A stretch of DNA of 64,000 bases from Limnoglobus roseus (GCF_008254045.1 NZ_CP042425.1:6510001-6574000); one strand, 5' to 3'; shown: positions 1 through 8,886, counted from the first letter of the stretch. Notes: generated from the sequence alone by a model not told the origin. Numbers and translations are program-made.

Positions 1-2
1 TG

Positions 3-185
3 TGGCGGACGGTGAAGTACGAGGACGTGTTCCTGCGGGGATACGAGACGGTGACCGAGTTGGAGCGGGGGTTGAAGGCGTACTTCACCTTCTACAACGA
101 GGCCCGCTTGCACCAGTCACTGGGGTACAAGACCCCGGCCGAGGTGTACCGGGCCGGACGGTCAAAAGAGCCGGCGAAGGAGTAG
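3..185 (+). CDS. IS3-family transposase (OrfB), C-terminal end only
   Basis: The frame is open from the left edge and ends at TAG 183-185, giving 60 residues. It reads as the end of the IS3 OrfB integrase core: the run FYNEARLHQSLGYKTPAEVY is the hallmark of the last 50 residues of these DDE transposases. The catalytic residues lie off the window, so the copy's integrity cannot be judged. The downstream inverted repeat would be expected within about 50 bases of the stop, but I could not identify it without the other end. Confidence 0.85.
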   Translation, partial: WRTVKYEDVFLRGYETVTELERGLKAYFTFYNEARLHQSLGYKTPAEVYRAGRSKEPAKE

Positions 186-186
186 C

Positions 187-1092
187 TTAAATTCGTCGGT
201 TTTTGGTCTCGCAAATGGGGTCCACTATAGCCAGCAGCTTGGCAAGTGACGAATTGCCGGGTAGACCGCGCACCCCCATGACCAGAGCAGCATCCACTGA
301 CGACCACAGCTCACCTTCCACGCCAGTTATCGATCCCGATCCACGCTTCGGCCACGTTCCCATTTTCTTCTGGTGAGTATCGGCCCACGCAAGGATCGTC
401 TCGACAGCCAGGGCAGATGCATCGAGGTGATTACGAACACCACGATGACGTGACAGGAATTTAGCCAGTGAGCTTCTTTCACCAATCCCACGGCCACCGA
501 CGACGAATGCCTGTGCCACCGCTGACCATGTCTCACCGACCGTACCGTCGATCGGGCCGGAGTCGCGCGTGGGCCACGAGCTGTTCTTTGCGTGATAGGC
601 ATCAGCCCACCCCAACACCTGCCGCACGGTCAGGTCGGGAACAGCCTGCACGTTTCTGACGCCACGCTGAGCTTCAAGCAACTGAGCTAGTGAAGAGCCG
701 CCGGGCAATCCACGTCGTCCGATCCGCAGCGAGTGATCGACTGCGCTCCACGTCTCACCCTTCACGGCAGGTATGCTTCCGGCGGAGTAGATCGGCCATT
801 CTCCGCTCCGAGTGTGGTGAGCATCCGCCCACGTCAGGATTTGGGACACGGTCAGCGTCGGAGGCATTCCTTTGTGCCGCCGCTTGCGTCTCGCGAGGAG
901 CAGCTTGGCGAGGGAAGACCCACGATTGAGCCCACGGTTGCCGAGCTTCAGGGCGGAGTCGATCTGCCGCCAGGTAAGGTCGAGCGGGCCGACGATCGGA
1001 CCGTCATCGCGGGTCGGCCATCGACCGCGCCGTTGGTGGAACTCGTCGGCCCAGCGGAGGATGTCCGGGATGTGCAGTGGAGTACGCCGCAT
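187..1092 (-). CDS. Protein of four tandem ~70-residue WAD/WP/SSLA repeats, function unknown
   Basis: 301 residues made almost entirely of four copies of one unit (about residues 6-72, 78-145, 152-220 and 227-295). Each runs: hydrophobic helix with ILxWAD, then H..R.G.WP, an SGPI turn, GETW..VD.AL, then GxRGLPGGSSLAKLL. The Trp, Gly-Arg-Gly-Leu and Ser-Ser-Leu-Ala positions are kept in nearly every copy. I do not recognise a named domain. The layout (helix, G.WP loop, TW..i..AL helix) faintly resembles homing-endonuclease-associated or helicase-associated repeats that bind nucleic acid, but this is only an analogy. It starts at ATG 1092 without a clear Shine-Dalgarno and lies tail to tail with the IS3 fragment, 2 bases apart. 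Confidence 0.7.
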   Translation of the reverse strand: MRRTPLHIPDILRWADEFHQRRGRWPTRDDGPIVGPLDLTWRQIDSALKLGNRGLNRGSSLAKLLLARRKRRHKGMPPTLTVSQILTWADAHHTRSGEWPIYSAGSIPAVKGETWSAVDHSLRIGRRGLPGGSSLAQLLEAQRGVRNVQAVPDLTVRQVLGWADAYHAKNSSWPTRDSGPIDGTVGETWSAVAQAFVVGGRGIGERSSLAKFLSRHRGVRNHLDASALAVETILAWADTHQKKMGTWPKRGSGSITGVEGELWSSVDAALVMGVRGLPGNSSLAKLLAIVDPICETKNRRI

Positions 1093-1275
1093 GTCAGAAT
1101 CGGGGAAAGGGTGGCCGGTGGCACTGAGAAGATATCACGACGTACTACAGCGGACAAACCGCTGGTGCCATGCGTCGTGCTGCACTCGTGCCGCCGATGA
1201 TCCGCGAACACCCACCTGTCGTGGGCGAACCCGGTAGCGGATCGCAGCCTCCCTCGGTAAGATGAAAATGGCTTT

Positions 1276-1349
1276 GCCCCTGTAGCTCAACTGGATAGAG
1301 CAACGCCCTTCTAAGGCGTCGGTTGCGCGTTCGACTCGCGCCGGGGGTA
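1276..1349 (+). tRNA. tRNA-Arg (anticodon TCT)
   Basis: Complete 74-nt cloverleaf. The acceptor GCCCCTG pairs with CGGGGGT (one G-U at the end), the D stem GCTC pairs with GAGC, the anticodon stem ACGCC/GGCGT carries the loop CTTCTAA with TCT at 1310-1312, and the T stem GCGCG/CGCGC carries TTCGACT. The discriminator base is A and no CCA is encoded. It is intact and its sequence differs clearly from the tRNA half-repeats at 1520 and 28800, so it is not their parent. Confidence 0.93.
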
Positions 1350-1393
1350 CTTCTCTGACAGCCCGAAAAACCGGCCATCCGAAGTCTGACCGG

Positions 1394-3127
1394 TCAGCGA
1401 AACCAAGTGTCTACAAGCAAAACCAAGCCAATTCCTGCGATGTGTGCAAAAGGACTTTCTCGCCTACATAGGCCATAAGCTGTTGCTGAGAAACAACTTG
1501 CAGATCCCGCGTTTTGCCGCCTTCTAAGCGGCAGGTTGTGAGTTCGAGCCTCACCGGGTGTACATTCGTCATCAGCCCTCATGTCTCCGCATTGGCCCTC
1601 ATCGCCTTGTTTTCCAGCCTTCCTACCGATGCCCTGTTCACCCGTCCCCGGTGGACAAGTTTCCTCATGGGTCGTCACCCGTCCGCATGTTTCCGCACCA
1701 GTTGGTACATGTGGCGGTACATGTGGAATCGGTGCTAACCGGTTGGCCACGCTGCCCAATTCTTCCAGCGACGCCCGGCCGTAGACGGCCATCGTGAGCT
1801 TCGGATCGCTGTGCCGGGCCAGTTGCATGGCTTCCTTGAGGGTCGCGCCGGCCTCGTCGAGGCGGCGGATGAACGTGTGGCGGATGGCGTGGAAGTCGGC
1901 GAACAGCGGGCCGTTCGGGGAGTCCACGGCGTACGGGATACCGGCCGTCGCCAGGTCCACTCGGAGCATCTCGGCCGCGTCGTTGGACCAGTCGCCCGGC
2001 CAGATGGCTTGCCGACTCCCCTTCCCCGCGATGACTCCTCTCATCCGCCCGGCCACGTCGAGCGGTAGCGGCTGGTGGATCAGTTTGCGGTTCTTCGCCC
2101 CTCGGGCCGGCGGCGTCACGGTCGGCGGCGTGGCGTCGAGCCGGAACATCATCGGCGAAAGGATGGCCAGTTCGCTGACCCGGAAGCCGGTGGACGCGGC
2201 GAAGATGTAGAGCGTCGCCCGGTGCGGCCCGATTAGCCCGCGAACGGTTTGAGTCGATGTCTCGGCGGCGGCGACCAGGCGGGCCAGTTCCGCGGGCGAC
2301 AACGCCCGGCGGTGGTGCCGCGGGTCCAACTCCACGTTGCCGATCGTGAGCACGTCGAACGGGTTGGCCGCCATCCGCTTCGCGCTCACCATGTAGTTGC
2401 CGAACGCCTTCAGGCTGGCGACGTAGGTGTTGACCGTGCGGACGCTCGCGCCCTTGTTCCGGACCGCCAACAGGGCTTCCGCCGTCGCCCGCGGGTATCG
2501 TCGGGACTTCCCGGCGCCCTCGGCCGCCAGGCCGTGCCGCAGGATGGTGGGGGCGAGTGCCGTGGGCTTGATGCCGAGGGCCGCGGCCAGTTCCTTCGGC
2601 TTGAACCACGACTGGCCGGCCGGCAGGTCACGGCCCCGCTCGCGGCGGCGGCCGGCGAGGTACCGTTGCACGGGTTCCGGGTCGATGTCGGTGGGGAAGA
2701 CGAACCGGCAGGCGGTGAAGACTTTGGCCGCGCGGTCGGTGGTCTGCGCGACGTGCTTCGGCGTGGCCCCGTCGTCGGTCAGTCGCAGTCCCCACGCGGC
2801 GAGGTGGTCGGCCAACGGGGTGCGGCCGTGGTCCCGGTGCGGGTCGACGGCCCCGGCCTTCCGCATCTCGATGTCTCGGAGGATCTGCCCGAGCATCATC
2901 TCCGCGGCTTGCTTGTTCGGCGACAGGGGGACGGGCTTCCGCTTACCGTTCGGCTGCTTCACTTTCGCGTACCACGTGTCCAGTTCCTTGAGGAACTTGG
3001 TGCCGCACTCGGTCAGCGGGTAGTACACCGTCCGGCCGCCGTCCCGCATCTTCACATGGGGCTTGCCATCGCGGGTGACGACTTCGGCGTTCGGCGGTAG
3101 CTTCTTCGTGAACGTGGGCTTGTACAT
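1394..3127 (-). CDS. Tyrosine recombinase (integrase) of the 27-kb element
   Basis: 577 residues. The catalytic domain shows Arg I in TGFRVSEL (~residue 312), the HxxR box HAIRHTF (~413), LARHSDPKLT and the presumed nucleophile Tyr in MAVYGRAS (~448). An Arg/Lys-rich N-terminal and core-binding part precede it. ATG 3127 is chosen because upstream codons look unrelated; ATG-free extension to 3190 is possible. After the catalytic domain the frame runs straight through the attachment core (translated as GEARTHNLPLRRR), so the last ~42 residues are read from DNA outside the element. On the other side of the element the same core frame continues in frame to a stop at 28590. The enzyme should integrate and excise the element at the tRNA half-site. 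Excisionase-like and replication genes follow in the same direction upstream. Confidence 0.88.
   Translation of the reverse strand: MYKPTFTKKLPPNAEVVTRDGKPHVKMRDGGRTVYYPLTECGTKFLKELDTWYAKVKQPNGKRKPVPLSPNKQAAEMMLGQILRDIEMRKAGAVDPHRDHGRTPLADHLAAWGLRLTDDGATPKHVAQTTDRAAKVFTACRFVFPTDIDPEPVQRYLAGRRRERGRDLPAGQSWFKPKELAAALGIKPTALAPTILRHGLAAEGAGKSRRYPRATAEALLAVRNKGASVRTVNTYVASLKAFGNYMVSAKRMAANPFDVLTIGNVELDPRHHRRALSPAELARLVAAAETSTQTVRGLIGPHRATLYIFAASTGFRVSELAILSPMMFRLDATPPTVTPPARGAKNRKLIHQPLPLDVAGRMRGVIAGKGSRQAIWPGDWSNDAAEMLRVDLATAGIPYAVDSPNGPLFADFHAIRHTFIRRLDEAGATLKEAMQLARHSDPKLTMAVYGRASLEELGSVANRLAPIPHVPPHVPTGAETCGRVTTHEETCPPGTGEQGIGRKAGKQGDEGQCGDMRADDECTPGEARTHNLPLRRRQNAGSASCFSATAYGLCRRESPFAHIAGIGLVLLVDTWFR
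1520..1563 (+). repeat. attL: 44-bp core from the 3' half of a tRNA (TCT anticodon loop to acceptor end)
   Basis: Begins CCTTCTAAGCGGCAGG and carries a perfect T arm (GTGAG TTCGAGC CTCAC). It is identical to 28800-28843 except for one base (G1558 against A28838). On the left the anticodon stem GCCGC is complete, but the expected D arm and 5' acceptor are absent, so this is a half-tRNA and not a gene. It lies inside the 3' end of the integrase frame, a usual place for the attachment site of a tRNA-targeting recombinase. Confidence 0.85.
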
Positions 3128-3211
3128 TTTCACGCGCGTACCCTCATCGCAGGAGCGAACAGGGTACGCCCTCCACCGGGTGTGAATCAACGGCAGGTCA
3201 AAAAGAGAAGG

Positions 3212-3463
3212 TCAGCGACGGGCGAGGATCTGAAGCCACACGGCGGCCCACTGGCGGCGGGCCATGCAGCCCCGGCGGCACCACTCGGCCAGTTCGTGGC
3301 GGGACCAGAGGACGGCCCCGCCGATCTTCCGCGGCTCCGGGTTCAGGTCGGCGGCGGTCCAGCGGTCCCAGGTCGCGGCCGAGACGCCACAGTAGGCGGC
3401 AGCATCGTCCCGTCGGAGGAGGCCGGGCGGGCAGGTTCGGCGTTTGGCGGTCGCATCAGGCAC
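3212..3463 (-). CDS. AlpA/excisionase-like helix-turn-helix protein
   Basis: 83 residues. The segment LLRRDDAAAYCGVSAATWDRW followed by PEPRKIGGAVLWSRHEL is the MerR/AlpA-type winged helix-turn-helix used by excisionases and small phage regulators; here a Pro/Arg wing precedes the W-S-x-x-E-L helix. It lies 85 bases upstream of the integrase on the same strand, the usual position for a recombination directionality factor. Its start overlaps the preceding small gene by 8 bases, which suggests one transcript. Its role in excision rather than regulation is inferred from position. Confidence 0.7.
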   Translation of the reverse strand: MPDATAKRRTCPPGLLRRDDAAAYCGVSAATWDRWTAADLNPEPRKIGGAVLWSRHELAEWCRRGCMARRQWAAVWLQILARR

Positions 3464-3641
3464 GGGCCGCCTCCTTCGCCGCGGATGGTCGGCGGATGCG
3501 GTAATCGCCCGTGGCGAAGAACCGCAACAACCACGCGGACGCCTGTGCCTCGGTCCCGGCAGTGCCCAGTTCGAGCCACACCCGTGAACCGGGTCGACGG
3601 TACAGGATCGCCCACCGGGCGGACTGGTCGATAGAGTTCAT
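3456..3641 (-). CDS. Small protein of unknown function
   Basis: 61 residues, ATG start, no recognised domain. The sequence is compact and mixed (SARWAILYRRPGSRVWLELG, then an Ala-rich helix), like a small single-domain protein. Support is mainly contextual: it overlaps the gene above by 4 bases (ATGA) and the gene below by 8 bases, so it sits in a tightly coupled operon leading to the integrase. Confidence 0.5.
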   Translation of the reverse strand: MNSIDQSARWAILYRRPGSRVWLELGTAGTEAQASAWLLRFFATGDYRIRRPSAAKEAARA

Positions 3642-4018
3642 CGTGCCCTCTCAGTCTTGAAGTGACTCGGCTTCTTGGCCGGCTTCGCCTCCGCCGGGGC
3701 GAACAGGTGTGGGAGCGTCTCGCGGGCGAACGGGGAGATGCGGTCCCACTCGCCGCCCGACTCGACGACGACCATGTGGACGTTCGCCGGCAGCAACTCC
3801 CGCGGGTCGATCACGCCCCCGTCGCCGAGCGGCCGGGCGTCCTTGTCCACGGCGTAGACCTTCTTGCCCGTGAGCAGGCCGCGGAGCGGGCATTGCAGGA
3901 GTGAGACGGCGACTTCCAAGCCGGTCGGCGGCGGGGCCGCGAGGACGAGTTCGTGCCCATCAACGGACGGCGCACACCCATGGGCGACGAGCGTGGTCAG
4001 CAGGTCGGCGGCGGTCAT
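3638..4018 (-). CDS. Unknown protein with a TubC-docking-like N terminus
   Basis: 126 residues. The first 30 (TAADLLTTLVAHGCAPSVDGHELVL) have the alternating helix-strand pattern of TubC N-terminal docking-type modules that are often found beside primase/helicase genes on mobile elements. The rest contains an acidic KVYAVDKDARPL segment and a Lys-rich tail. Stop and start overlap both neighbours by 4 bases (ATGA). A replication accessory role is inferred from its place directly after the helicase/primase gene. Confidence 0.55.
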   Translation of the reverse strand: MTAADLLTTLVAHGCAPSVDGHELVLAAPPPTGLEVAVSLLQCPLRGLLTGKKVYAVDKDARPLGDGGVIDPRELLPANVHMVVVESGGEWDRISPFARETLPHLFAPAEAKPAKKPSHFKTERAR

Positions 4019-6128
4019 GCCGGGCCTCCTTTCGCCTTCGTGGAGTTCCGGTCGGGCGAGCCGAACCGCCAGTCCTTTCGCGGGGGAGCCGGAGTAGGGC
4101 CGGGAACCCTGTCCCTCCCCGTCCCTCTGTCCCGCCTGCCGTCGTTAAAGTCCGTCTCCTTCGGCACTTCCGTCCGGCCGCTCGTTTCGGGCACCCCTGT
4201 CCCTCCCCCCGTCCCACCGGCGGGCACCCCTGTCCCTCCCCCCACGAACTTCAGGGTGAGGTACCGCTCCCGATTGCCGCCGTTTCGGCGGGCCTTTTGG
4301 AAGTCAATCCCGTGGACCTTCCGCAGGTCGTCGGCGATCCGGGTGATCCTGTTCGTGACGTCGCTGGCGAACGCCGGCCAGTCCTTCGGCTTCGGGTCGG
4401 TCGTCGGGCCGTGGGCCTCGAGTTGGGTGAGGAGTTCGGTCGCCGTCCCCTCCCACGACCCGCCTTGGTCTTTCAGCGTGGCCATGAACTTCACGACCGC
4501 CTGCGCGACCGACGAGTTCTCCACCGCGGCCTCTTGCGACCCCGAGCGGTTGGCGGTGTAGGCGGTCAGGAACGGCGACTTCGCCTCGTCCCCGCCGCCC
4601 TCGCAGGCGAAGGCGAACTTCGCGAAGTCGGCCATGCGGGGCAACTTGGTCAGGGCCACCGTCGGCAGCGTGGCGAGGCCGACGGCCAGCCGGTCGAAGA
4701 TCGCGCCGAGGATCTGCGGTTGCGCCTTCTCGAACCTGGCCCAGAACACCGATTCTTCCATCCGCTTCTCTTCCGGGATGGCCGGCAGGCGGACGGCGAT
4801 GAGCCGACTCAACAGGTCGGCCGACTTTACGAAGTCCTCGATGCCGCCGACGATGACGGGCCGCTTGGCGTCGAACACCATCTCCTGGTCGTCGGCGTAC
4901 AGCGCCCGCGTCGAGAACCCGCCGCCGGTCGCCAAGCAACACAGGTCGTCCGAGAACCATTGGTGCAGGTAGGAAAGGTTGTCGAACACCAGAAGGTGGT
5001 TGTTCGCCGCCGCGATCATCAGGTCGCGGCTCTCCTTCGGCGTCTTGCGCAACTCCGCCTTCCCCGGGTCGGTCAACCGCTTCAACACCGTGGCCGTGGT
5101 GCTCTTGGCGCTGCCGTGCTCGCCCGCCAGGTTCAGGACCGGGTACGGACCGCCGGGCAGGAACGCCCCGCACACCCACCCGACCAGGAGCGTGAATTGC
5201 TCGCGGCCGTCGTCGTCGCTGCCGAGGTTGAGGAGCTCGCGGAGCGCGTCCAAGTCGCCGCCCCGCTCGGGCACCGGCAGGGGCTTGGCGGTCGGCGGGC
5301 GGGCGAACCGGACGGGCGGTTCCGGGCACGGCCGCCACCACCCCGGCCCGATCTCGACGACCGTGTCGGCGGCGTCGTACAGCGCGACGAGGATGTTCCC
5401 GTTGTGGCCGGCGACGCGGACGTGCGGGGTGTCCGCCGGCCCGTCCCAAACCGCCTCGGCCTCGACGAGGTTGATGGCGTTGTTCAGGGCCTCGGCCGGG
5501 GCGATCTCGCTGGCCTGCTTGCGGTAGGCGTTCGTCAGCCAGGACTTGAAGGCCGGGGACTTCACCTTCAGCGACCGCTTGCCGATCGTCGCCCACGCCG
5601 CCAGAGAATCATCGTGCCAGAACTCGGCCTGACTGCGGGCGATGAGCGCCAGGGCCTTGACCGCCGAGACGTTGAGTTCTTCCTTGGCGTCCGCCTCGCC
5701 TTGCGGCTTGGCGTCGACCGCGTCCTGCACAAGTTTGCGGAACGCGGCCTCGCCGTTCGCCACCACGAAATCGTCGAGGCCCACCTTCTCGCCGTTCGGC
5801 CCGTCCTTCAAGTCCACAAGGACAACGTCCGCCCCTTCGGCACGGAGCGACTTGGCCAGTTCCAACCGGGCGCGGTGAACCGCATCGGCCGGCCGTCGGG
5901 GTCGAAGTACGGGATGCGAAGACAGGGGCCGATCGCGTCGGCCGGCCCCTTCCAGTTGAGCGTGTTGCCGTTGATCGTGGCGTCGAACTCGGTTTGCCAC
6001 CCGGCCGCCAGAGCGAACTCGGGCGGAATGCCGGACCCGGCCAGTTCGGCGACGTGTTCAGGGCAGAAGGGGTCGGCCGTTTCTGGCGACGTAGCCGGCG
6101 GCGGATCATCAGCAAGTACATCAGCCAT
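4015..6128 (-). pseudogene. Phage/plasmid-type primase-helicase gene (DUF3854/ATPase), frameshifted and probably internally deleted
   Basis: Two pieces. The N-terminal frame (ATG 6128 to about 5880) reads MADVLADDPP..., then an AELAGSGIPPEFALAAGW entry motif and LRIPYFDPDGRPMRFT, typical of the start of DUF3854 primases. Then the frame changes near 5880, and a second frame continues to 4015 with ARLELAKSLRAEGADVVLV and KVGLDDFVV (end of the TOPRIM-like part), then a P-loop GEHGSAKST and LLVFDNLS (ATPase). Roughly 150 residues normally between PMRF and the AEAL-type helix seem missing, so deletion plus frameshift is the simplest reading. The C-terminal tail is low-complexity (repeated GGTGVP, from CCCTGTCCCTCCC repeats). 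The downstream ATPase frame might still be expressed. Confidence 0.65.
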
Positions 6129-6369
6129 GTGTGAAGCCCTCCACGAAGTAAAGCATGGCCGGGCTAACCGGGCGACAAACGTCACACCACGTCAGCTCAC
6201 CGAAAATGATGTCGCACTCACCCCGACAATCTGCCCATGGACGGAAGCACGAGTTGCAGATCGCGCCGCAGCCGTGACAATATTTGCGGGTATTCAAGCC
6301 ACTCCCCGGGATCGGACGAAAGTCCGCAGCGGGTGTGGGTACAATGGAAGTGACCAGATGATTGACCAA
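6121..6369 (-). CDS. Small Cys-rich (zinc-binding) protein, unknown
   Basis: 82 residues with a dense cysteine array, CHGC..C..C......C....C and a final CDVC, compatible with two zinc knuckles. The start codon is probably TTG 6369; no ATG is available upstream of the Cys cluster. It overlaps the start of the primase gene by 8 bases, supporting a real coupled reading frame. No family recognised. Confidence 0.45.
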   Translation of the reverse strand: MVNHLVTSIVPTPAADFRPIPGSGLNTRKYCHGCGAICNSCFRPWADCRGECDIIFGELTWCDVCRPVSPAMLYFVEGFTHG

Positions 6370-6429
6370 GTTGGGTTTTCTCCGTTGGGGTTGGGTTGGG
6401 GCCGAGGCATGTGGCGTGTCTCGGCCCCG

Positions 6430-6666
6430 TCATTTCGCGGTCACGACTCCTCCGATCCGTTCCAGAAACCGCGCGATCGCGGGCCGACTCGTGAGCAACT
6501 TTCCCGGCATCCTCACCGCCTCCAGACGCGCGATCTCACCCGACGGCGTCCTCGCACCTTGCGTGTGCCACCGGGCAATGGAATCCGGCGAAACCTCGAA
6601 CTCCCTCGCGGCCTCCGCCAGTGGCAGGAAACCTTCGGTTTTCAGCCTTTCAATTAACTGCTGCAT
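6430..6666 (-). CDS. Small helix-turn-helix protein (DUF1580-like)
   Basis: 78 residues from ATG 6666, which has a good Shine-Dalgarno (GGAGAGGAGAG) just upstream. The sequence LPLAEAAREFEVSPDSIARW is a helix-turn-helix and is followed by RTPSGEIARLEAVRMPGKLL and SRPAIARFLERI, a pattern I associate with small planctomycete phage-element regulators (DUF1580). It probably regulates the replication operon that follows on the same strand. An alternative upstream start at 6699 lacks a ribosome site. Confidence 0.6.
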   Translation of the reverse strand: MQQLIERLKTEGFLPLAEAAREFEVSPDSIARWHTQGARTPSGEIARLEAVRMPGKLLTSRPAIARFLERIGGVVTAK

Positions 6667-6814
6667 AACTCTCCTCTCCCCTGGTGGACCGGGGGGCATA
6701 ACTCGCGAACACAGCGCCGCCTCTGGCCAACCCCGCCGACGATGCCGGCGAATGCGTCATTTGCCGCCCATGCGGGTGACTGTGGCGGATGCGCGGGGAA
6801 TGGGTTGGAAGCGG

Positions 6815-7012
6815 TCAGGATGAGCCGCTCCAGACCGGGGCGACCGGCGGCGGTTCGTGGTCGGGCAGTCTTTCGGCGAGCTTCAACAGCTTCCGAAGAA
6901 CGCAAACCTCGGCGCACAAGTACGCGAGGCGTGCCTTGATGGCGTGCTTCGGCGGGATGAGTTGGCGGGTCGAGGAGCTTTCAAGCGGAACGGACGGTGG
7001 GACCCGTGGCAT
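6815..7012 (-). CDS. Small helical protein, unknown
   Basis: 65 residues, ATG start. The centre KARLAYLCAEVCVLRKLLKL is a strongly amphipathic helix of the kind common in small genes of this sort of element. There is no clear ribosome site, so it may be spurious. An 8-bp stem (AGCCAGAC...GTCTGGCT, 7014-7043) lies directly upstream. Confidence 0.35.
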   Translation of the reverse strand: MPRVPPSVPLESSSTRQLIPPKHAIKARLAYLCAEVCVLRKLLKLAERLPDHEPPPVAPVWSGSS

Positions 7013-7156
7013 GAGCCAGACCTCCTGTTGGATACGTCTGGCTAAACTCTAAGTGGACGTGAAGTGACTTCGCTTTGTGCAAACCCGTGATTCTCGTTGC
7101 GCGTTTCAGTGACTCAGAGTGCATTGGCCAAGTGACTTTCATTGCACTGACCGGCA

Positions 7157-8311
7157 TTAGATATTCTGTTCGTCGTCAAGTAAGGGGCGGAGACTGAGTG
7201 TGTACTTGTTCCGCTCGCCCGGAACGCCGACGATGAGATTGTCCCACGCTGCCCGGTTCCGCTTCCCGCTCCGGAAGAATTGGACGATTGCCTTGGTGTC
7301 ATCCCCGGAGTCACTCTTTCGGCGCAATTCACTGCTCGTGAACGTCGTCCTCAATTTTTTGTCGGTCACGAGGATCATGTGTTTGATGATCTTCAACGAG
7401 CAACTCCCCTCCGGGAAATCGAACTCCTGGTTGTCGGATGTGCGAATGACCACTTCGAACGTGGGTGAGCAATACAACTGGTCGTCGCAATAGTACGCCC
7501 AGTCGTCCTCGTAAACTTGCTTGTGGTTCGAGTCGACGTCGGTATCGTCGGTGGCAGAGTCGATCTGCGTCAGTGCCGCCACCAGTTCGGAGCGGTCCAA
7601 CAAGTGATGGCGGAGGATCTCATCCACCCCCGGCATCGCCTGTTCTAGCATCATCTCAAGGGTGAAACCGATGCGCGTCTGGGCCTGACGGGCTTCGCGG
7701 GCGAGTTGAAACCGGATTTCGCTCCCCTCCACCCTGTCGAAGATGGCCTGGACGGTCGTAAACACGCTTTCAATCCGATTGCCTTGCGGGCGGATCGACC
7801 ACCTCGGGCCGTGAGACGAACTCGTGACCGTGTCCAAGACCCGAACGTATGCCCCGTTTACCGGGTCCGGATAAAAAATTGCGTGCGATTGCGGGTCGGC
7901 GACGAAAGCGTCTTCGTCGTCCGGATCCGCTTCGAGTTCTCGGACGACGAGGGGTGGAGCGCCCGCGTTGCAGAGAAGACCTTCAAACACACGCCACCCG
8001 GCGCGGACCCAAGCGTCGTGCAAGCTCGTGCCGTATACGTCCGACTTGTACAGCCGGAAGTTTACCAGCCCGTCCCCGAACGGGTCCGACGGGATGTGCT
8101 TTTCGGGGAATGCGATCAGAGCGGATTCGAGCCGGCAAAGGAACAGGAACCCGGCACTGTGCGGTTCGCCAGCGGCTTCATGGATGAGGTATTTCGCCAA
8201 ATAGTGTAACGCCGAAGTGATGGGCGAAGCGTCTTCGTGGTAGGTGAGGATTTCCTCGACTTGATCTTGCAGCCGTTCGTCAGCGTCCTCATCCGCATCG
8301 AATGCAGACAT
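7157..8311 (-). CDS. Unknown acidic 384-residue protein
   Basis: No family recognised. Start ATG 8311 is chosen because AAAGGGA precedes it and the preceding codons belong to a hairpin region. The protein has no signal peptide or membrane span, is rich in Asp/Glu, and contains a helical N-terminal half (HYLAKYLIHEAAGEP) and a C-terminal part with CDDQLYCSPTFEVVIRTSDN and GVPGERNKYTLSLRP that looks beta-rich. Its composition is less GC-biased than its neighbours, which may indicate cargo acquired separately. It stands alone between two hairpins. A defence role is conceivable because of its position, but nothing in the sequence shows it. Confidence 0.65.
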   Translation of the reverse strand: MSAFDADEDADERLQDQVEEILTYHEDASPITSALHYLAKYLIHEAAGEPHSAGFLFLCRLESALIAFPEKHIPSDPFGDGLVNFRLYKSDVYGTSLHDAWVRAGWRVFEGLLCNAGAPPLVVRELEADPDDEDAFVADPQSHAIFYPDPVNGAYVRVLDTVTSSSHGPRWSIRPQGNRIESVFTTVQAIFDRVEGSEIRFQLAREARQAQTRIGFTLEMMLEQAMPGVDEILRHHLLDRSELVAALTQIDSATDDTDVDSNHKQVYEDDWAYYCDDQLYCSPTFEVVIRTSDNQEFDFPEGSCSLKIIKHMILVTDKKLRTTFTSSELRRKSDSGDDTKAIVQFFRSGKRNRAAWDNLIVGVPGERNKYTLSLRPLLDDEQNI

Positions 8312-8338
8312 CGGTGTTCCCTTTTTGTGCGAGCAGCC

Positions 8339-8384
8339 CGCCGGCCTTCGATCCGGAAAGGGATAACGGAATCGAAGGCCGGCG
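8339..8384. terminator. Hairpin, 14-bp perfect stem, followed by TTTT on + strand
   Basis: Arms CGCCGGCCTTCGAT (8339-8352) and ATCGAAGGCCGGCG (8371-8384) with an 18-nt loop, then TTTT at 8385-8388. It has the form of an intrinsic terminator for + strand transcription, although the nearest genes (8311 leftward, 8750 leftward) are on the minus strand. It may insulate the 7157-8311 gene. Confidence 0.55.
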
Positions 8385-8495
8385 TTTTCAGGCGCGACGA
8401 TGGCCGTCACCGCGCCGACTGCACTCTGAAGTATACCGGCGTTCACGCGAGTGGCGGAAGGCGGGTAGTGCGATCCCCATGGCACGTACGGGCGG

Positions 8496-8750
8496 TCACA
8501 ATCCGTCAGGACCGCTGACCGGGTTGGGGAATGGGATCACGTCGGCGACGGCCGTCACCGGGAGGATCGGCACGGCGTTGCGTGTCATCGCCTGAAAGAA
8601 CTTCGTCCCGGCCTCGCCGACGCCGATCGGCACGACGCAGACGCCCCCTTGGGGCAGCCAGCCGTCATCCATGAGCGTCTTCACGGCCGTTTCGAGGGCC
8701 CAGGCGTCGGCGCCCTCGGCGACGCGGTAGTGCGGGTTGCGGTCGGTCAC
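8496..8750 (-). CDS. DUF1737-like small protein
   Basis: 84 residues, GTG start at 8750 with AGGA seven bases upstream. The N-terminal half HYRVAEGADAWALETAVKTL followed by DDGWLPQGGVCV matches the DUF1737 pattern (xYxVxxxxxxxxLexxVnxxixeGWxPxGG), a small alpha-beta domain of unknown role in phages and bacteria. The tail after residue 55 is hydrophobic and unremarkable. Confidence 0.65.
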   Translation of the reverse strand: MTDRNPHYRVAEGADAWALETAVKTLMDDGWLPQGGVCVVPIGVGEAGTKFFQAMTRNAVPILPVTAVADVIPFPNPVSGPDGL

Positions 8751-8886
8751 GGTTGGTCCTCGGAGTTAAGATTTCGGACCCGACTGGTGTAGTGATTTCC
8801 TGTCGGTCATCCTCGCCAGATCGTCTTGACGCGGCGTCGGCGAGCGGCTTACCATTCTTGCCCGTTGCCCGATACGGGAGAGAGTC

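Noticed and set aside
1276..1349. tRNA-Arg as the attachment target of the element
   Set aside because: Its 3' half differs from the 44-bp core at many positions, so it is not the parent of the repeat.
1520..1563. Possible second tRNA gene at 1.5 kb
   Set aside because: The D arm and 5' acceptor are absent; it is a half-tRNA repeat.
3901..6657. Very long plus-strand open frame (over 900 codons)
   Set aside because: It is the antisense shadow of the primase-helicase region; composition is Arg/Gly/Pro-rich with no motif, as usual in GC-rich DNA.
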